A stretch of 14,466 nt of DNA from contig CAZTXS010000031.1 of the NCBI GenBank assembly GCA_964617585.1, forward strand, positions 1 through 14,466, read 5' to 3'. The stretch's first letter is position 1, and every line of letters starts with the position of its first letter. The DNA is from UMGS1601 sp964617585. Lineage in GTDB: Bacteria; Bacillota; Clostridia; Oscillospirales; Ruminococcaceae. Below are positions 6,697 to 13,275 of the stretch, in pieces. The position numbers and the translations under genes are program-made. The notes under the pieces are model-generated. The model saw only the letters and a list, made by a program, of their open reading frames with translations. It did no database searches and was not told the origin of the DNA.

Positions 6697-7290
6697 ATGA
6701 AAAAAATTATTTATTTGTTAACGGCAATTATATTAGCTGTTACGCTTTCGGGCTGTAAAAGCGGTCTTGAAAACACTCTTGAAATCGCCGATAAAATTGA
6801 CAAAAAATTTAACGCTTCAAGCAGTACGACAACTGTTTCGACTACAACTAAGACAACTACCGCAACACAGGAAACCACAATAGAGATAATTCTGAACGAA
6901 CCTTATTACATAAAATACAACGGCGGAAGCAGTACGGTTAATATGTATAAAGAACCGAGTACCGACAGTAAGGTGATTAAAAAAATTAAATCAAACGGCA
7001 AAAGCTTAGTTAAGGTTTTGGTTATAAGCAAAAGCGACAGTAAGCTTTGGAAGGTTAAATATAAGGGCAAAACAGGATATATTCATAAAAATAATCTTAC
7101 CGAATTAAAGAAAAAAGCTACAAAGGCAACCACTGCTAAACCAACCGCAACAACGACTGCGCAATCATCATATTATACTCAACAACAGACAACAACATAT
7201 TTTACTCAGCAACGGACAGCAGCTCAAACACAGCAGACGACTAAAAAAACAACCAAAGTCGTTACTGAAAAATATTTTGCTGAATATTAA
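6697..7290 (+). CDS. SH3b-domain lipoprotein with Thr linkers and Gln/Thr/Tyr tail
   Basis: A lipoprotein of 197 residues. The signal peptide ends in lipobox LSGC with Cys20 as the lipidated residue. A Thr-rich linker (about 43-65) leads to an SH3b-like domain (about 68-145) with the pattern VNMYKEPSTDSKVIKKIKS and WKVKYKGKTGYIHKNNL, typical of bacterial SH3 modules that bind peptidoglycan or peptides. The tail is Lys/Thr-rich, then Gln/Thr/Tyr-rich, nearly the same as that of the preceding gene, and ends FAEY. The correct start is 6697: it has TAGGAGG upstream and begins with a normal lipoprotein signal, whereas the same frame upstream overlaps the previous gene and encodes no sensible leader. 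It is probably held on the outer face of the membrane, reaching into the wall. It could be an extracellular partner of the preceding SH3b membrane protein. Confidence 0.88.
   Translation: MKKIIYLLTAIILAVTLSGCKSGLENTLEIADKIDKKFNASSSTTTVSTTTKTTTATQETTIEIILNEPYYIKYNGGSSTVNMYKEPSTDSKVIKKIKSNGKSLVKVLVISKSDSKLWKVKYKGKTGYIHKNNLTELKKKATKATTAKPTATTTAQSSYYTQQQTTTYFTQQRTAAQTQQTTKKTTKVVTEKYFAEY
7159..7239 (+). repeat. Gln/Thr/Tyr tail repeat, copy 2 (pairs with 6561-6641)
   Basis: Second copy of the 81-base tail module, encoding AQSSYYTQQQTTTYFTQQRT and the next seven residues. Conservation of this low-complexity stretch, in frame and at the same protein end, suggests a recent duplication or conversion. 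Confidence 0.88.
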
Positions 7291-7308
7291 AGGAAAGAGG
7301 TTTTAAAT

Positions 7309-8547
7309 ATGAGAAAACTAATAGGAATTATTACTTTACTTTCCTGCATTGTTTTATTTGCAGGTTGTAATGCATTTGTTCCCGATCCTCCCGAAGGGTT
7401 AACAGGTATAAGCTGCTCGGCTTCGGGCGTTTCGGACGGAAAGATAACAGGAGTAGATTCTTCTATGGAATACAGAAGCGAAAGCTCCGAAAGCTATATT
7501 GAAATAGCTTCCGACACCGTTACGGGACTTTCGGCAGGAAAGTATTATGTGCGATATAAGAAAACGGACGAGCATTTTATGAGCGACGACGTAGAGGTGC
7601 TTGTTTCAGAGCCGTCGGTTTATGCCTCCGCCGACGCCGTTGTGGCAGGACCTAATGTAAAAGCGGTAAACTGTACGTCTTACGGAGCTAATAACGGGAA
7701 AATTCAGAATGTAGACAGCACCATGGAATACAGCGTAGACGGCGGAAATTCATATCTTCAGATAAGCTCAAACGAAATCACGGGACTTGAGCCGGGAACC
7801 TATTATGTAAGATATAAAGACCCTCAGTCGGTTGATTCGTCCGTGACCGTAATGCAGCCTGCAAACAAGCCTGTCGCTCCCGCTTCGGTGAACGTGACAA
7901 AAACATCGGTAACTCTTAAGTACGTTGACGGCTGCGAGTATTCGATAGACGGAGTAAACTGGCAAAGCGACACCACCTTTGAGGATTTGAAGCCCGGAAA
8001 GAAATACGTTTTCTATCAGCGGGTAAAGGCGAGCGGAACGACCCTCGAAAGCGAATCGTCGGCGGCGGAGATAAAGACCGTTGAAAATTATAATAAAAAT
8101 TATGAAACTCCGAGCTATTCAAACGATTCGTCGGAATATCTGGTGTTTATGTCAGGCGAAAGCGAAATAAACGTAAGACGGGGTCCGGGCGCAAGCTATT
8201 ATATTGAAACAAGCGTTGCGGTTTGGGATACCTATAACGCTTCGGCTTATAAGATAGTGAACGGAACTAAGTGGGTGTATTTCCCGTCGCTTAACGGCTG
8301 GATTTCTTCAAACTGCCTTGTGGAGCTTCAATATAACTCGTATACCGGCTATGTTGTAAATATCGACGACGATTCATATCTGATTATGAGAGATTCGCCG
8401 TCTTATTCCTCAAAGGAAATCGGAAAAATTCCGTATGACGAGTATGGATTGCCGATTTACAATACAAGCGGAGAGTTCTATCTCACATATTATAAAAACA
8501 AGTTTTGCTGGATTTCAAAGAAATACATAAAGCTCGAAAATTATTAA
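7309..8547 (+). CDS. Multidomain lipoprotein: two beta repeats, FN3-like domain, two SH3b domains
   Basis: A 412-residue lipoprotein with lipobox FAGC (Cys20). Two related beta modules lie at about 30-105 and 115-187. They share (S/N)(D/N)GKI...VDS(S/T)MEY and GL(S/E)(A/P)G(K/T)YYVRYK, the same module as in the 5577 protein. An FN3/Ig-like unit (about 190-260) has YSIDGVNWQ and LKPGKKYVFYQRVKA. Two SH3b-like domains close the protein (about 278-340, with INVRRGPGASYYIET; about 347-412, with YLIMRDSPSYSSKEIGKIPY). There is no catalytic motif. It ends in LENY. The 5' part is clearly GC-richer than its neighbours: bases 7561-7620 hold 30 G+C of 60, while 8761-8820 hold 13 of 60. The likely role is an outside wall-binding or sensing lipoprotein working with the two preceding proteins (inference). 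Confidence 0.87.
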   Translation: MRKLIGIITLLSCIVLFAGCNAFVPDPPEGLTGISCSASGVSDGKITGVDSSMEYRSESSESYIEIASDTVTGLSAGKYYVRYKKTDEHFMSDDVEVLVSEPSVYASADAVVAGPNVKAVNCTSYGANNGKIQNVDSTMEYSVDGGNSYLQISSNEITGLEPGTYYVRYKDPQSVDSSVTVMQPANKPVAPASVNVTKTSVTLKYVDGCEYSIDGVNWQSDTTFEDLKPGKKYVFYQRVKASGTTLESESSAAEIKTVENYNKNYETPSYSNDSSEYLVFMSGESEINVRRGPGASYYIETSVAVWDTYNASAYKIVNGTKWVYFPSLNGWISSNCLVELQYNSYTGYVVNIDDDSYLIMRDSPSYSSKEIGKIPYDEYGLPIYNTSGEFYLTYYKNKFCWISKKYIKLENY

Positions 8548-8572
8548 ATTTAAATCTGAAAGGACGTTTATT

Positions 8573-10639
8573 ATGAAAAAAACAAAAATTTTAACTGTTA
8601 TTATGTCATTGGTAATGGCTTTTACTGCGATAGGTATTGCGGATTATTCTTTTGTTATTGGTACGGCGGAATCAGTGGATTCGGGGAATTCAATTGAAGA
8701 ATCTTCTACCGATGGAGAAGGTGATAATGAAAATGAAGGCTCACAAGAAACTGAACAAACGACTTATAATATTAAATATATAGGATTTGGAGGCAATATT
8801 ATTACTTATACTGATACTAATAGTGATATAACTTATGAATATAGTAGTAAAACAGAATCTATAACAATGCCGACATTATATGAAGCGGGCTATAAATTAG
8901 AAAGTTGGTGGTGTACTAACAGTTCTGTGAATATAGTTAAAGATAATAATATTGCATGTTTAACTAACATTACAGGAGATTTAGTTTTCTTTTCTCAATG
9001 GAAAAAAGATGAATATGTTTGTAAAGTAAATGACAATAGGTACAAAACAATACAAGAGGCTATTAATGCAATAATAGCTGGTGATAATACTGAAAAAGAG
9101 ATAGTTGTAACTAGTGACGTAACCGGTAATGTTGAGATTCCTACTGACCAAACAATTACTCTTAACCTAAACGGAAAAGTTATTACAGGTAATGTAACTT
9201 CGTCTGGAACTTTGACAATTAAAGGTGCCGATGAAGGTTATCCGGGTTGTATTTATGGAACTCTTTCGATTAATAATAACGGAGAAGCAATAATTATTAA
9301 AAACGAGAGTAATTTAAATAGCTTACAAGCAGTACAGAAATTATTCACAGTTCCTGCTGATTCGACTATAATGGAAAACAGCAAAAAAAACTATTATGTT
9401 CATAAGCATATATTCATAGAAAATAAAGCTGAAGAAGCAACCTGTACGGAAGACGGAAATGAAGTATACTATACTTGTAGTGTTAATGGATGTGAAAATA
9501 AGTATTATAGTGTTGAATTTAGTAATGAAAAGGATGTTACATCTGTTACAGAATTAGACGGAATTCCAACTAAATCAGCTAAAGGACATGAATTGACTAA
9601 GATAGATGCGAAAGCGGCAACCTGTACGGAAGCCGGAAATATCGAATACTGGTATTGTAATAATTGCAAAGAGTATTTCTCCGATGAAGCTCTGACTGAT
9701 GAAATCACACAGGAGAAAACCGTAATTGCGGCGACAGGACACACGGCGATTACGGACGAAGCTGTAGCGGCGACCTGCACAAGCACGGGACTGACAGAAG
9801 GCTCGCATTGTTTGGTATGCGGTGAAGTAATTAAAGCTCAGGAAGAAGTTCCTGCAACAGGACACAAGTTAGAAAAGACAGAAGCTAAGGAAGCAACCTG
9901 TACGGAAGACGGAAATATCGAATACTGGTACTGCCCTGACTGCGGCAAGTATTTCTCCGATGAAGCTCTGACTGATGAAATCACACAGGAGAAAACCGTA
10001 ATTGCGGCGACAGGACACACGGCGGTTACAGACGAAGCTGTAGCTCCAAGTTGTGAAAAGACAGGACTTACCGAGGGTTCACACTGTAAGATTTGCGGAA
10101 CAGTTATAAATACTCGGACGATAATTCCTCAGTTGAATCACAAATTGGTTAAAGATAAAGCCGTAGCGGCAACCTGCACAAAAGACGGCAAAACGGTGGG
10201 TATACATTGTTCAGTATGTAACAAAGTGATTTTGCCTCAGGAAACGGTTAAGGCAACGGGACATAGATATAAGGACGGTGTTTGCACAATATGCGGAGTG
10301 AAGGATCCTAATATAGTCATTAAAAACCTAAGAAAATGTAAGGTAACATTAAGCAAAAACAAAAAGACTTTAAGAGTTAAGGTTGGAAATAAAGCATCCG
10401 GCAAAAAATATATAATTGCGATTACAAACAAAAAAGGTAAGATACTTGATAAATTAAAGAGTAAAGTTAAGAAAAACAATAAAAACAAATTGATTGTTGA
10501 TTATAAAGTGAAAAAATCGGGAACATATTATGTGCAAATTTATGAAAAGACGTCTACTAAGACGAATGCAATAAAGAACATTCAGTGCGTAGGCGCATTT
10601 AAAGTTCAAAAAGGAAAGGTTACAGGACAGAAAGGATAA
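8573..10639 (+). CDS. Large secreted protein: Flg_new-like repeat, beta-helix-like region, Cys/His repeat array, basic C-terminal domain
   Basis: A 688-residue secreted protein. A Sec signal peptide (about 1-33) is followed by an acidic Ser/Glu linker. A Listeria-Bacteroides (Flg_new/InlB-type) repeat lies at about 64-146, recognised by the GG, AGYKLESWW and ITGDLVFFSQW landmarks. A region at about 150-275 begins with a YKTIQEAINAI motif like the start of beta-helix surface proteins. About 276-580 holds an array of six full units and one partial unit of the form GH...A-TC(T)..G.....C..C, three Cys per unit. About 580-688 is a Lys-rich beta domain. There is no LPxTG or catalytic site. SD AAAGGACG lies upstream of ATG, 25 bases after the previous stop. 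Proteins with this Cys array are common on Clostridia surfaces but their function is unclear. Adhesion or metal binding is possible. Confidence 0.87.
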   Translation: MKKTKILTVIMSLVMAFTAIGIADYSFVIGTAESVDSGNSIEESSTDGEGDNENEGSQETEQTTYNIKYIGFGGNIITYTDTNSDITYEYSSKTESITMPTLYEAGYKLESWWCTNSSVNIVKDNNIACLTNITGDLVFFSQWKKDEYVCKVNDNRYKTIQEAINAIIAGDNTEKEIVVTSDVTGNVEIPTDQTITLNLNGKVITGNVTSSGTLTIKGADEGYPGCIYGTLSINNNGEAIIIKNESNLNSLQAVQKLFTVPADSTIMENSKKNYYVHKHIFIENKAEEATCTEDGNEVYYTCSVNGCENKYYSVEFSNEKDVTSVTELDGIPTKSAKGHELTKIDAKAATCTEAGNIEYWYCNNCKEYFSDEALTDEITQEKTVIAATGHTAITDEAVAATCTSTGLTEGSHCLVCGEVIKAQEEVPATGHKLEKTEAKEATCTEDGNIEYWYCPDCGKYFSDEALTDEITQEKTVIAATGHTAVTDEAVAPSCEKTGLTEGSHCKICGTVINTRTIIPQLNHKLVKDKAVAATCTKDGKTVGIHCSVCNKVILPQETVKATGHRYKDGVCTICGVKDPNIVIKNLRKCKVTLSKNKKTLRVKVGNKASGKKYIIAITNKKGKILDKLKSKVKKNNKNKLIVDYKVKKSGTYYVQIYEKTSTKTNAIKNIQCVGAFKVQKGKVTGQKG
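9672..9748 (+). repeat. Exact 77-base direct repeat in the Cys array, copy 1
   Basis: Identical to 9948-10024 at an offset of 276 bases (92 codons). It encodes the spacer EYFSDEALTDEITQEKTVIA and the following GH of the next unit, so the repeating DNA unit is a two-motif pair. Confidence 0.9.
9948..10024 (+). repeat. Exact 77-base direct repeat in the Cys array, copy 2
   Basis: Second exact copy of 9672-9748. An in-frame crossover would add or remove 92 codons, that is two Cys/His motifs. Confidence 0.9.
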
Positions 10640-10644
10640 AAGCC

Positions 10645-11322
10645 ATGAAATACATAAATGAAAATATATATAAGACCTGTCAGTTTTGCAGACAGCCGCT
10701 TGATGATGATTACGAGGTTTGTCCGAAATGCGGAAAAGTTTTAAAACAGAAAACCGAAACAGCTCCCGAGCAGACGGAGCGCACCTCTCACGAAGAGGAC
10801 GCAAGCTTTGTTTACAAACAGGAACAAGGCTCAAAGAGCGGAAAAACAGCGGTTATTCTGAGCATATGCGGAGGAGCGCTGGCATTAGCGCTTATAATAT
10901 GTATAGCGGTTATTTTTCGGAACGGAAACGAAAGCGGCGGATTAACTGCCGAAACGACGTCTCAAACCGCACAGACGGCAGCTCCCGCTGCAGTAACCGA
11001 AGCAACGACAAGCCCGGTAGTGGTTTCAATGGATAAGCCTCAAAAGGTTAAGCTTACTAAAGTTACGTCGAAAGCGAACAGCATAACAGTTAAGTGGAAA
11101 AAGGTTAAGGGCGCAACCAAATACAGACTAAAGGTATCCACCAACAAAAAGGGAAACCGCAACGTATGTTATGAAACGGTTGACGCGGACAAGAACACAG
11201 CTACAATCAAAGGGCTTAAAAAGAACACAAAATATTATGTAAAGGTCAAGGCGATAGCAATAAACTACGGAGTTAAAGTAGAGGGCGATTATTCAAGCTA
11301 TGTGATTAAAAAGACGAGGTAG
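10645..11322 (+). CDS. Single-TM protein: zinc ribbon inside, Thr-rich stalk and FN3 domain outside
   Basis: A 225-residue protein. An N-terminal zinc ribbon has Cys12, Cys15, Cys26 and Cys29 (CxxC-x10-CxxC, CPKCG second knuckle). A charged linker leads to one TM helix (about 69-91). An outside Thr/Ala-rich stalk (about 98-130) and one FN3-like domain (about 134-225) follow, the latter with ITVKWKKVKGATKYRLKVST and NTKYYVKVKA. It starts five bases after the previous stop. Its SD AAAGGA (10631-10636) lies inside the end of the 8573 gene, so the two are translationally coupled. The layout mirrors that of the 5577 protein: Cys4 cluster inside, binding module outside. A transmembrane adaptor joining surface state to a cytoplasmic partner is the natural guess, but no partner can be read from sequence. 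Confidence 0.87.
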   Translation: MKYINENIYKTCQFCRQPLDDDYEVCPKCGKVLKQKTETAPEQTERTSHEEDASFVYKQEQGSKSGKTAVILSICGGALALALIICIAVIFRNGNESGGLTAETTSQTAQTAAPAAVTEATTSPVVVSMDKPQKVKLTKVTSKANSITVKWKKVKGATKYRLKVSTNKKGNRNVCYETVDADKNTATIKGLKKNTKYYVKVKAIAINYGVKVEGDYSSYVIKKTR

Positions 11323-11333
11323 GGGGTTTAAAT

Positions 11334-11933
11334 ATGAAAAAAATATATATATTTATATCGGCTTTGTCGCTTTTAAATGTAATGTTTGTGCCGATTTTTG
11401 ATGTATGGGGCGGTTTGTTTCCGTCAGGTCCCGACGATAATTTTTTAGATGTAATTGAAATGATTTTTACGGACTCAAACGCATGGCATTATTGGGTAGT
11501 TTTACTCACCATGTCTATATTTATACCGAGCATAGCAATGTTTATAACGTCATTCTGCACCCGCATTGGCTTTTTGATTTCATCAATAATAGGTATAATC
11601 TCTGTAACATCCGTAGTCGTTTGGTTTTCGTCGGAATATACATCATGGAGTATTGAATCTTTGTTGTTTGATTTGGATGATGGTTGTGTTTGCATAGGAA
11701 CGTGGATAGCGTTACTAATATTTATAATAGCAGGTTTGGTATCGCTGTTTCCGGATAAGAAAAAGAATGTTGAAAGTGAAAAACATTTTCATAATCCCTA
11801 TGAGAATTCAATGAACAGTATTGATGAAAATTCAGTTTATTCATCGGCTGAAAGATACAAGTTTTGCTCTAACTGCGGGCAAAAAAACAATATTGATTCA
11901 GCATATTGTAATTATTGCGGTTTAAAGTTTTAA
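11334..11933 (+). CDS. Four-TM membrane protein with C-terminal zinc ribbon
   Basis: A 199-residue protein with hydrophobic segments at about 4-24, 52-75, 79-98 and 119-140. A hydrophilic stretch of about 35 residues then ends in a zinc ribbon with Cys178, Cys181, Cys192 and Cys195 (CSNCGQKN...YCNYCGLKF), again CxxC-x10-CxxC. An even number of TM segments would put both ends in the cytoplasm, consistent with a metal-bound reduced Cys site. The SD AGGGGG overlaps the stop of the previous gene. I do not recognise the membrane family. The zinc-ribbon tail of the zinc_ribbon_2/DUF2116 kind is common on small Clostridia membrane proteins. In this operon it is the mirror image of the 1732 protein, which carries its finger at the N-terminus. 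Confidence 0.85.
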   Translation: MKKIYIFISALSLLNVMFVPIFDVWGGLFPSGPDDNFLDVIEMIFTDSNAWHYWVVLLTMSIFIPSIAMFITSFCTRIGFLISSIIGIISVTSVVVWFSSEYTSWSIESLLFDLDDGCVCIGTWIALLIFIIAGLVSLFPDKKKNVESEKHFHNPYENSMNSIDENSVYSSAERYKFCSNCGQKNNIDSAYCNYCGLKF

Positions 11934-11952
11934 AAAACAAACAGGAGGAATT

Positions 11953-12927
11953 ATGAAAAAGAGGATTTTAGCAGCGCTGACAGCGGTTATTCTCGTTGTT
12001 GGATTGTTAGGAATAATAACTGCTTCTGCGGAGGAGATACAGGAAACCACAGATAACACAGAGCCGACGGAGCAAACTTCTGTTACTACAGCAACTTCGA
12101 CAACTCCTCCGTCAACATCTGTTACTACTGTTACTGACGTTCCCGTCAGCACAACCGTAACGACCGCACAAACAACTACGGCAAAGAAAACAACAGTTAA
12201 AAAGCCTGCAAAGGTCACGAAGGTAAAAATAACTGTTATGAAAACGAAAATAAAAGTAACGTGGAAGAAGATAAAGAATGTTTCGGGCTATCAGGTCAAG
12301 GCGTCAACAAACAAAAAATATACTAAAAATAAAAAGACGGTTACGGTAAAGAAAAACAAAGCGACTTTAGATAAGCTCAAAACAAATAAGAATTATTACA
12401 TAAAAGTCAGAGCCTATAAAAAAGTAAGCGGCAAAAAGTATTACGGAAAGTGGAGCAAAAGTAAAAAGTACAATATATCGGATAACCCAACGGATGCAGA
12501 AAAGATGGGTTGCGCTTTGCTTGATAAAACAGGGAGAAGCTTATACGCCGTTTTTAAATACAGCAAAATGACCTGGACTAAAGCTTCAACTAACGCAAAA
12601 CTCGGAACAGAATATTTTGCAAACTATGGGTTTACTCATAAGACAGGAAACTGTTATGTTATGGCAGGAAAATTCACTGTACTTGCAAGACTTTTGGGTT
12701 ATGACGCTGTTCAGGCTTCAGGCTGTGTTTTAAGCAGCTATGGTAAATGGATTCCGCACTCATGGGTTTTGATTAAAATGAACGGAAAAACCTATGTCTT
12801 TGACCCTGACTTTGAATATGAAACAGGAAGAAGCGGATATAAGTTCCAGTATTATTGGAAGGAAGGCGGTTACATTGTAGGGGACGGTAAGCATTGGAAA
12901 TATAAATTAACGAAAAAAATGAGGTGA
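11953..12927 (+). CDS. Secreted FN3 - transglutaminase-like protein
   Basis: A 324-residue secreted protein. The Sec signal peptide (1-26) ends ASA. A Thr-rich linker (about 35-80) precedes a basic FN3-like domain (about 83-175) whose closing strand matches those of the first two genes at DNA level with five differences in 55 bases. A transglutaminase-like core follows at about 185-315. Its Cys-His-Asp triad is visible: Cys234 in TGNCYVMAGKF, His269 in IPHSWVLIKM, Asp284 in YVFDPDF. The core is short, as in bacterial surface members of this superfamily, which may act as Cys proteases, amidases or crosslinkers. SD ACAGGAGGA lies four bases before ATG. It is the only clear enzyme among the exported proteins here. 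Substrates could be the wall or the Lys- and Gln-rich neighbours (speculative). Confidence 0.9.
   Translation: MKKRILAALTAVILVVGLLGIITASAEEIQETTDNTEPTEQTSVTTATSTTPPSTSVTTVTDVPVSTTVTTAQTTTAKKTTVKKPAKVTKVKITVMKTKIKVTWKKIKNVSGYQVKASTNKKYTKNKKTVTVKKNKATLDKLKTNKNYYIKVRAYKKVSGKKYYGKWSKSKKYNISDNPTDAEKMGCALLDKTGRSLYAVFKYSKMTWTKASTNAKLGTEYFANYGFTHKTGNCYVMAGKFTVLARLLGYDAVQASGCVLSSYGKWIPHSWVLIKMNGKTYVFDPDFEYETGRSGYKFQYYWKEGGYIVGDGKHWKYKLTKKMR
12401..12455 (+). repeat. FN3-end direct repeat, diverged copy 3
   Basis: Five differences in 55 bases from 1064-1118 and 1483-1537. Here the repeat lies in mid-gene, followed by the transglutaminase-like core instead of a stop. Confidence 0.85.
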
Positions 12928-12931
12928 TTTT

Positions 12932-13273
12932 ATGTTTAAGAGTAAAGTTTTAATTTTAGCATTAGCTGTTGCGTCTTGCATGGTTTTTGCATGCTGTGAT
13001 AATGAAGACAGCTCAGCTTCTGATGTTGAAAAAAACAGCAGTACAACTGTATCAACAACAATTTCTACGACTATAGAAAGCTGGACAACTACAAACAAAG
13101 TAACTGCAAGTCAAAAGACTACCGAATTATCTTTAAAGACAACCAAAAAGAAAACTACAACTACAGAAAAGAAAACAAGTTCAGCGACTACTACTCAAAG
13201 TATAACTTCTCAACAAAATATTGAGGATTTAAATGGCGGCTGCGTCGGCAATGATGCGGCATTGTACTACTGA
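12932..13273 (+). CDS. Small Thr-rich probable lipoprotein
   Basis: A 113-residue exported protein. A hydrophobic leader ends in VFAC-C, a usable but imperfect lipobox with likely lipidated Cys21. The remainder is low complexity, rich in Thr, Ser and Lys, and ends in a short Gly/Asn/Ala segment with terminal Tyr-Tyr. There is no folded domain to recognise. The SD GAGGTG overlaps the previous stop and the gene starts four bases after it, so it is translationally coupled to the transglutaminase-like gene. It may be a membrane-tethered stalk or a substrate for that enzyme (inference). The alternative is a degenerate lipoprotein that lost its SH3b domain: the Thr-rich part resembles the linkers of the 6697 protein. 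Confidence 0.75.
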   Translation: MFKSKVLILALAVASCMVFACCDNEDSSASDVEKNSSTTVSTTISTTIESWTTTNKVTASQKTTELSLKTTKKKTTTTEKKTSSATTTQSITSQQNIEDLNGGCVGNDAALYY

Positions 13274-13275
13274 TT

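Noticed and set aside
9505..10020. Antisense frames opposite the Cys repeat array (three overlapping)
   Set aside because: They repeat because the sense repeats do, have no RBS, and oppose a well-supported gene.
8573..10639. CRISPR-like repeat pattern in the 8573 gene
   Set aside because: The repeats are coding, of protein-domain size, in frame and without regular short repeat-spacer structure.
10454..10834. 126-codon antisense frame across the 8573/10645 junction
   Set aside because: It opposes two good genes and its translation shows no domain or signal.
10719..11036. 105-codon + strand frame inside the 10645 gene
   Set aside because: The host gene has a clear zinc ribbon, TM and FN3 domain; the alternative frame is Arg/Ser-rich without domain features.
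11922..12218. 98-codon antisense frame rich in Val opposite the Thr-rich linker of the 11953 gene
   Set aside because: Thr codons read in reverse give Val/Gly-rich strings. It also covers the RBS and start of a firm sense gene.
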